NCBI GenBank assembly: GCA_032629725.1
Contig: JAFEVB010000031.1
Location: 124,001 to 188,000, forward strand
DNA: 64,000 bases
Direction: 5' to 3'
Source: Gremmenia infestans
Lineage: Eukaryota; Ascomycota; Leotiomycetes; Helotiales; Hamatocanthoscyphaceae
Both the position numbers and the translations under genes were made by a program. A model generated the notes under the pieces. The model did no database searches, was not told the DNA's origin, and saw only the letters and a program-made list of their open reading frames with translations. Every line of letters starts with the position of its first letter. Position 1 is the stretch's first letter. Shown in pieces: positions 56,801 to 64,000 of the stretch.

Positions 56801-59548
56801 GCAAACTCCAGCCTATGCTCCACAAGGGTCCTTCAACAGTTTCATAAATAACCTACGTGAGATGCAAGTGCGAACTTGGGCGTTACAGTACACAATGGTA
56901 AAAGAATCAATGAACCAGAACACTGAACTGTTCACGACGGCAGATAAGGATCTTGCCGATTTCCTAGCCAACGTTCACTACTGCTTGGGATTGCGAAAAT
57001 GCTGCAAGGCTTCCAACAAAATCTTTTTGAAAATGATGAAAGTTGAAATGATAAGGCTAAAGAACATCGACAAATGGGAGGACTATCTTGGCCAAGTACT
57101 CTATGATCTTTATGGCATTCGATTAGGCGTCGGAACCTACATGTTGGAAGAGCACGGTTGCCCTCCAGAGTCACTTGATAGGCGGACTGTTATGAACATT
57201 GCAGAGCAAGTCATTGATTTGGCAAACCAGATGCCAGTGAAGGATCTCATTAAGCATGAACTACGCGCTGCCATTGAGAGGATGCAAACCGCCGTCGGCC
57301 AAGCGAAATCTACACCGCAAATGCTTCATAATCTTCGCAACTATACGGAGTATTTGAAGACCTCCATCCGCCCGTTAGATATGTACAAAGCATTCAAAGG
57401 TCAGGTACAGGTAGACTCGCTCCCTGTTATCACACCGGAAAGCCCATTGGCGGACAAGGGATGGTATTTTTTGCTTGGTATGATTGCGCTGACCAAATTT
57501 CGTTCCACAAAACGCCTTGGTCCTGGGGCTCAAACGGACGATATGCGAGTCGGTGCAACATTTATGAGGTTACAGCTGCAATTCAGCGCAGACCACTGGG
57601 AGACTTGGTACCGCCTTGCTCAATGCTTCGACTATGAGCTAGAAGAAGAGGTCATGTGGACCGCTGACAAGATCAACAATCATCGCTCTGACCTGGTCAG
57701 ACTGCAACGAGGTTCAATTCATTGCTACTTGATGGCACTGTCGACAGCTGTCCGGACGGCCGACGATACACTAGCTACTACACAAAAGCTGTCCGAAATG
57801 TACCATGAGTTTGGAATGCGGTTGTATGCATCCTCTCGTGAGCCTTTTGGCATGGAAGCCTTCTGGGTTGATGAATTTGAGAAGCACATGAGTGGGTCTT
57901 CGGGCATGTACAAAAGGCCTCTGCATGATGAGGTGACCCGATACAAAGCCTGGAAGCATGCCGCAAGGCTTTTCAGAACATCTCTAGCGCAGCGGCCCAA
58001 GTATTGGATGTGAGTAAATTAGTCTTATTTTAAGCTAATCCATTCGCTAACTTGTCTAGGAATCATTTCATGCTCGGGAAATGCTTATGGAAGATGTTCT
58101 GCAAAGCTGCTGACGAGTGGGACCCTGCAGTGCAAGCAACCAAGCCATCTGTGGACGAGGTGCTTCGCGCCTTTATCAACGCCATCAAGACTGTGCCCAG
58201 ACCGCGAGATAGCCGTCAAGAGCCCATCCTTGAACCCCACTACAAGCTCGTATCAATCGTCCACAAATTGGTTATGAAGGGTGCACTACAGCCCCAGGCT
58301 GCAGCCGATATCTTACAAGACCAGCCTTACGCCACACGAAAAGGAGAGCCTGTGGTGATTGAAGGCCATGAAGAGTGGCAACCGTATATACTGGAAAGCC
58401 TTCGTCACTTGCGAAGCTTGGACAAGCAACATTGGCATCATCGAATGATCGCGCGATATGCAAACATCATATACGACGAAAACAGCCAGGATTATGTCCA
58501 AGCTACCGCTGCTCGAAATGAGTTCCGTGAGTCCATATTCACTAAGACGATGCATATCCAAGTTTGGAAGCCGGACGCGGAACGGCCAGGCAGGCATTGC
58601 GTGTACATGGAGCGTTATGTCAAGTACATGACCAGACTCCTCAGTCTTCTTAACGACAAACCTAACATGGAGCAGCTGGCCAAGCGAGTCAAGAAAAAGT
58701 CGAACGACTTTCACAAATTCAGCAATGTGTGGAACGACGTATGCTCAACCTACCTTCGCCTCATCAGAAAAGCAGGAAATATTCCCTTAAACATGGATGA
58801 AGTCTTCAAGAGCATTCCCCACGATGAATTCGACATTCTTTCCGAGCGCCTCACTACCTGGATTGCAGATCCCAACATGGACCACCCAGCTCTAGAAGCT
58901 CTCCGAGAAACTCTGGAGCTCAAAAAGGTGAACGCCAATCAGATGAAGGCCGCGCCTATCGACGATCTCATCAATGATGCATGGGCAGTCCTGTACACGC
59001 AGATCGCAAAGACACTTCCTGGTCCTGATCCCCCGGCCCTCGAAGCCGCTCAAACCGACGGCGGCGAAGCAGGACCAGCGCCAAAACCAATAGGGCCAAT
59101 GAGTCTTAACAATCTCGTTATGGACATGAACGGTACCCAAATAAACGTTCCCCTTACCCTTGCCGTCTCAGACCCCCGATCGCGCAAAATTGGGATCAGC
59201 AGACGCGAAGTTCTACGTCGTGCCGAACTAGCCATCAACAGAGTCCTCGAACCTTCCCGTACCACAGCTCCCTCACAACCAAGAGCAGGATCATCAAAAC
59301 ATATTCTAGGCTCGAGTGTAGACCCGGAAACAGCAGCGCGCAGTGCCTCGACGCCTCGACTCGACGTCCCGGCACCGGGAAATTTCGAAAAGAGAGACGA
59401 TAGTTCGGCGCCGGGGAGTCTGCATGATAGTGCGGATGATGAGAGTGATCTAAGTGATGTGCCTGAGATGGAGGATGTGGAGCCTGCGAGTATCTTTCCG
59501 AATCTAATGAAGAGTGGTGAAGATGATGAAAGTCCTGACCGGGAGTAG
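53843..59548 (+). CDS. hir3: HIR3-like histone chaperone subunit (HIR complex)
   Basis: Exons 53843-53845, 53898-53972, 54024-58009, 58060-59548; 1850 residues. HIR3 (Cabin1-like) is the TPR scaffold of the HIR H3-H4 chaperone complex that controls histone gene expression. The first exon is the ATG alone; splicing at GTGATA...CATAG gives MASFTALNIEPDDN, the usual start of ascomycete HIR3. Next come LQIEDALKLYQVALKLHSQG, AEAADAYTNLFNSEIFKYPES and PQILYLSYKNHGQFILD, a Glu/Thr-rich loop with KRSQSAAGIRETPEDDSG and KRSKRIRNR (likely nuclear signal), and near the end the conserved ETWYRLAQCFDYELEEEVMW and NHFMLGKCLWKMF. C-terminus acidic. Confidence 0.93.
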
Positions 59549-60961
59549 GAGAAACTTGTATGATATGATGGGCGTTAGATAGTGAAGTTTTTAGTCCGAG
59601 GTGTTCGGGTATACCCTTCCTTGGTTGGTAGCATTAAGCAGGGCTGTAACTCTGTATATTATGGGAGGATGATAAAATTGGTCTAGAAAAAATGAGACAC
59701 TAACGGACATGCATCTGGTTTTCTTGAATTCAACTTGCTATGTGCCCTCACCCATGATTATAACTTGACGTCCATCCCTATTAGAAAAGTACCTACATAA
59801 GCTCCTAGTTATTGCACGACAATTTTAGTATCCTACTTTCTTTCATAAAAAAGGTCAAGGCTCACCATAATCCGCAAGTGTTTTCTTGCATCACAGTACA
59901 GTACCAGAAACTTAATATTCTTTATCGTGTCTTTCCCTACCTTACTTGCAAAATCACATGCCGTAGTATTCTTTTCCGCAACATCCCTAGGCATAACGCA
60001 TAAGTCCGAGCTTCACATGATTGCCCCGCTCTAGACCATTCCATTCCATCGGGAAAATACTTCCAAGTAATATTCAGATAGAGCTTAATATCTATTCTCT
60101 CATTCCAGAAATATATATTGATCTTTAGCTTGATTTTTGTTCTTCGGTGACGTACGTACGTACGTAGGTATGTGCCTTCTTCGCTAGAGCCCCTGACATT
60201 TAGCGATGATCGCTAAAGTAATAGGAGCAATTGTGGTACAGGAATTTCACCTTTCACTTGAAGATAACGACACGAGTGTAGAACCCCATGCACTCGAAGT
60301 GTCAGTAAGAGGATGTCGCTGACTGATAGTGTGGGATCTTTTACGACTAGGCTTAAGTGATGAGTTCAACTGAATTGTTTGTAGTTGACCTTGTATGCCG
60401 TCGAGCGGCGTCAATGGAATAGCCGGTGAGGGGGGAAAGGTGCTAATGTGTTTATCAAGCACTTTTGAATTGAAGTGCAGTAGAATTTATCGAGTTTTAC
60501 GGAAGAGTTTTTTATATTTTCGAAGACACAAATACTACAACATAGATGGTTCCTAGACTAAAGTAAACCCGACCTGCTATAAAATCAAGAGGGGACTAAA
60601 GAAGAGTGCGTGGCCTAAGAAGTGTAAATTTGGCTAGTAAAATAAACACGTATTTACTATTCAGGCGTATTGCCTCCATAAGATGCATATTTTTACATAC
60701 CAATTGCAATGTGATCGTACAAATACAGTTCGCTCCCATATCTTTGCGTCTCATCCTTTCATCGTACAGGTTACCAGACACTTCTCGACTTGAAATCAAA
60801 CAGGAAATGATAAAAAAAAGATAAGAAATCATAAAATGCTCCACTTCCTCTTATAATCCAACAGAAGTTAACCAGAAGTACCAAAATTGACACTGGAAAA
60901 ATGAAGTGCTCGCGTAGTCATACGAGGGTCCGGAGGCCTCTCGAGTCGATATGCTAAGCAT
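59549..60961. other. Intergenic, 1.4 kb
   Basis: Downstream of both HIR3 (+) and the lysozyme-like gene (-). ACGTACGTACGTACGTAGGT at 60149-60169 is a short palindromic repeat. No gene seen. Confidence 0.5.
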
Positions 60962-61725
60962 TTAGAAGACGTAGCCGATCAAGCGGTTGGCGATATCCTG
61001 GCAATAGGTGGGGGTCGCATCAGGTGGGTTAGAGAGATCATTTCCAGCCGCATAAGAATAGTCGCCAGAGTTGTAGAGGCGGGCCGCAATATAGACATCC
61101 TGAGCCGCCGACGCGCCTCCCAAGGTAGCTGCCTTTGCGATCTCTTGCTCGAGACCATTTCCACCAGTAGACTTGTAGAGAGTTCCGCCCGTGCCGTCGT
61201 TGATCATTCCGCTGATCTGAGAAGCCGAGCATGCGCCAGCTGCAACGCCAATGCAGTTGTAATCCCCATCGTGGTCTTGCATGAGTCCGGGGTTGGCGTT
61301 TCCGCCGGCGGTCGTGCCAACGCGCACGCAGCCGTGAGATTCTTGCATGATGGTTGCTAGGATGTAGCGACTGTCTACACCATATTCTGAAGCTGCTGAC
61401 AGGATACCGGTCTTGATGTTTGCGGTCTCCGCAGCACTGTTTTGTATGGCACCAGTACATGCGGCGTTGATTGTATCAACGTTGGAAGTCCACCTGTTAA
61501 GATTAGGAAATAGTATTAATGGTAAAAGGTATTTTCTCACAAAGTATCAAACGAAAGCCAATCACTGGTGGCGGGCCACCCAGCTGCAACACTACCATCT
61601 CCTGATCGAGTTGGCCCCCTACCACTGAGAGCTGGCTTTCTGGCTGTAATTCCGCTTGGAGTTGGAGCACCCAGGGATTGGGAAGCCAAAGATAAAAGGA
61701 CTGTGATAGCACTTAAAGAATACAT
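60962..61725 (-). CDS. Secreted lysozyme-like (SLT/transglycosylase-fold) protein
   Basis: Exons 61725-61541 and 61493-60962 (intron 47 bp, GTGAGA...ACAG); 238 residues. Signal peptide MYSLSAITVLLSLASQSLGA, a short basic/Gly stretch, then a domain with AASEYGVDSRYILATIMQESHG, where the Glu of MQESHG sits as the catalytic Glu of lytic transglycosylase/lysozyme folds, followed by NPGLMQDHDG, a CIGVAAGACS disulfide-like pair, QISGMINDGTGGT and YIAARLYNSGDYS. Such proteins would cut peptidoglycan or a similar glycan. Secretion suggests action on bacteria or on the fungal wall. A fungal family with bacterial relatives is likely; direct transfer is not shown here. Confidence 0.83.
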
Positions 61726-64000
61726 GATGTCTAAAGAATGTGGGTGCTGAATGAATGTATGAATGAATGACTGATGAATGAATGAATGTTTGAATGCTGG
61801 AATGATTGTTTCTAGAAGATCTTGGAACTTACCGTGCTATTTAAACTCTTCTTTGAACGCGATTCTTCAGGAAAGGGGGGTAAGATCGAGAGGAAGGATG
61901 GCGGATTGATCAAGCTACTCCTCTGATGTGTGTGTTAGAAAGGAAATGATCATCGGAAGTGGTCAGTCAGTATGGCTCCATTGAACAGGCGTACGTAGAA
62001 TCCAAGACGACGAGTCTATGTAGCAGTAACATAGTATCGACGGCCCATGATAGAAGCGTTAGTAGTGTTGCAGGGCCCCGGAAGAGTAGGTGTCAGTCAG
62101 TTACGAGCGGAGATAACCCTCATGCAAGTCATTACACGCTTCCCTGTTAAAGGAAGTCCAAGTCCCCAATCCTCCTCGACTATGGCGTTACAGTGCCGGC
62201 ATGTAAGCGGCTCTGCGGTGAGCCATCAATTAGTGTTGACCCTGCCAGGCCGTGGGGTGATCTATTGCCCAAATAGGACTCAGACGGCACTGTTAGCACT
62301 TTCCTAATATGAACTGGCGCCTGAGCAAAGAGCCCTTCCATGAACTGCTCCCGGGTGGGAACTTTTGTTTCGACAGAAAGGAATGAAATGAGAATGGAAT
62401 TATTCTTACACGCAGAGTTAGAACCTTTAAATAATGGAACGTGATCAGAAACATGACTTTGCTCTGAGCAGCTTGCCCGATATGGGGCATTGCGGATCGG
62501 ACCCGACGAAGCGGAAGGATTCTCGGGAAATTTGGGTGGCTATCAGGCTAATAGTAGTAGCCTAATTCATTATGCAAGGTACGATGAACTGCAACGTATG
62601 ATAGTGAAAGATAAGGATGCCCCTCCTTCTAGTAAAACGAGGGGAAAACTTCGCAAGTAGGGGGTGGAGTTCTGACAACTGTGCCGCGGTTCACTCGGAC
62701 AGCCTGACTGGGCGCCGCATGCTGCATCTTTTGAAAGCCAGTCAGCTCTTCCTTTGTAATCGCAGTGGACAAATAGCAGATTAAGACGAGGAGTCCATCT
62801 GAGTCTAATAGTTTTTTTGTCTGAACCGTCAGACTTGGGAGATCCTTGAGTTGAATCTTTGCGGGAACTTTCCTTTTCGTCGACTCAAAACTCCCAACTG
62901 GAATCTTCTTGAGCGATTATAGCTTTCGTAGAAAGTATAAGACTTGGGGGATCAGAAAAGTAAGCAAATTGTGCAGTGTGAGATGCACAACCCTTTTTGG
63001 CTGAAGAATACGGGAACGGCTTACAGGGGGCCCTCTTTTAGAGGTGCGCTTCGAGCTTTGCTGACTTTCGGACATTACGCCAATCGAATAAAACTCCACG
63101 TACGATTGTCAACCTGGAAGACTTCAAAGAATGTCCTGTGCATGTTCCTAATTCATGGGAACTAACAATCAAGAATTAATTTCAAACTACACGGGGGTGG
63201 AATTTAACCTTAAATCCCAAAGGATGGATTTAGTCGCATGTACGAGTAAAGTAATGTCTCAGCCTTACGTACTTTCGTATAGTAGTCTTGCCATGTCATG
63301 CTTGCGCCCGCTCCCCTGCCGATTCGATGGGCTCTTACTCTTGTCAAGATGGGGTAAAAGTCACGCAGCCCTTGGTAAAGCCCTGTGCAAATCAATGCTT
63401 ATAAGAGACCATGTCATCCTCAATCCATATTCCTCAAATCCTCCCGGAATCAATGTTTTTAGATAGTGGCGACGTGTCAGAGTCTCACAAGTATTTCGTG
63501 CCGCAGATTCCTCTGAATCGGCCTCGAAAGATTGGTCCAATGTATACGAAAAGACATGGGACCGGCCGCTTTCAACACACCAATTCCATTTTGCACGTTT
63601 CGCCATTGACGTTGATAGTTGAACCGATTGCTACAAACCTCCTTGTCAGTCCGAAGGAGAACACTTTGCATATTTAGCGAATGCATTTGTAGGGCGAAGA
63701 AGAAAGGAAGGAACGACGAACGGACGAACGTGAGACTGACTTGCCATTCAATTTTCCAATATTACCCACGCAACGTTACACTAGCATCAGTAAATATTTG
63801 ACTCAGAATGCATTCCGAATATGTGATTATGTGTATAATCGGGGTATAATCAGAAGAAAAAAAACCAATTCTTGCAACGTTGCGTTATTTCATAGAAACG
63901 GGCTTCTTTGCTAGAAGAAGAAGGTTTAAAGCTTGAAACTATGCGGAGTTTAAGCTTTCAGGGGTGACGGTAGACTAGTTTAAAAGAAGCATCGCGGCCG
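61726..64000. other. Gene-free right end
   Basis: 2.3 kb. A GAAT-rich imperfect repeat (61746-61800) lies in the upstream region of the lysozyme-like gene. ORFs beyond 62000 are short and without conserved features. No RNA gene recognised. Confidence 0.5.

Noticed and set aside
1..64000. tRNA or rRNA genes
   Set aside because: No stretch with convincing A and B boxes and cloverleaf arms was found by eye; a covariance-model scan would be needed to exclude them.

Overview
This is a window from a filamentous ascomycete (Pezizomycotina). The genes have 46-90 bp GT-AG introns, they include fungal-only families (GH72 glucanosyltransferase, FCY-type NCS1 permease, exomer ChAP subunit, HIR3, UstYa/DUF3328 oxidases, AflR-type regulator), and the first 5.5 kb holds transposons riddled with TAG codons, as expected of repeat-induced point mutation (RIP, CpA to TpA on both strands). 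I could not settle the class or genus from sequence alone.

Layout. 1-5.5 kb: RIP-destroyed Ty3/gypsy chromovirus pol with an inverted pair of LTR-like arms, then a pogo-type DDE transposase relic. 6-17.3 kb: a Ser-rich secreted protein, a small cysteine-containing secreted protein (-), a GPI-anchored GH72 enzyme and an NCS1 purine/cytosine permease. 19.2-38.8 kb: what I read as a ribosomal-peptide (dikaritin-type RiPP) gene cluster. 39.4-64 kb: a fasciclin-domain membrane protein, a secreted Ser-rich protein, an IFI6/ISG12-like membrane protein, a small membrane protein, a C2H2 zinc-finger protein, the divergent pair ChAP (exomer) / HIR3, and a secreted lysozyme-like protein. The last 2.3 kb show no gene.

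The cluster is the main discovery. Its centre is a 276-residue secreted precursor (19169-20051, -) with 19 copies of a hexapeptide TKVKVD, most followed by a Lys-Arg Kex2 site and grouped in six cassettes separated by acidic spacers. Around it lie five UstYa-like oxidases, each with both HxxHC motifs intact (23.2, 25.3, 27.0, 36.3, 37.6 kb), an MFS/GPH-type transporter, a GNAT acetyltransferase interrupted by one in-frame TGA, a zinc-cluster regulator with an AflR-like region and two Zn2Cys6 exons, and a membrane acyltransferase-3. No tyrosinase, P450, flavin monooxygenase, methyltransferase or peptidase gene is visible, and the core has no Tyr, Phe or Trp, so the chemistry would differ from ustiloxin or phomopsin. 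A likely sequence of events is secretion, Kex2-type cleavage, trimming of N-terminal Glu-Pro, oxidation or cyclisation by the UstYa set, perhaps acylation, and export. This is inference from family knowledge; nothing here shows the product.

A 3.8 kb gene-free island (27.6-31.4 kb) with AT-rich blocks, a 150 bp MITE and an 82 bp tandem duplication splits the cluster. Exon boundaries were chosen by hand from splice signals, reading frame and family conservation; where they are uncertain the entry says so.
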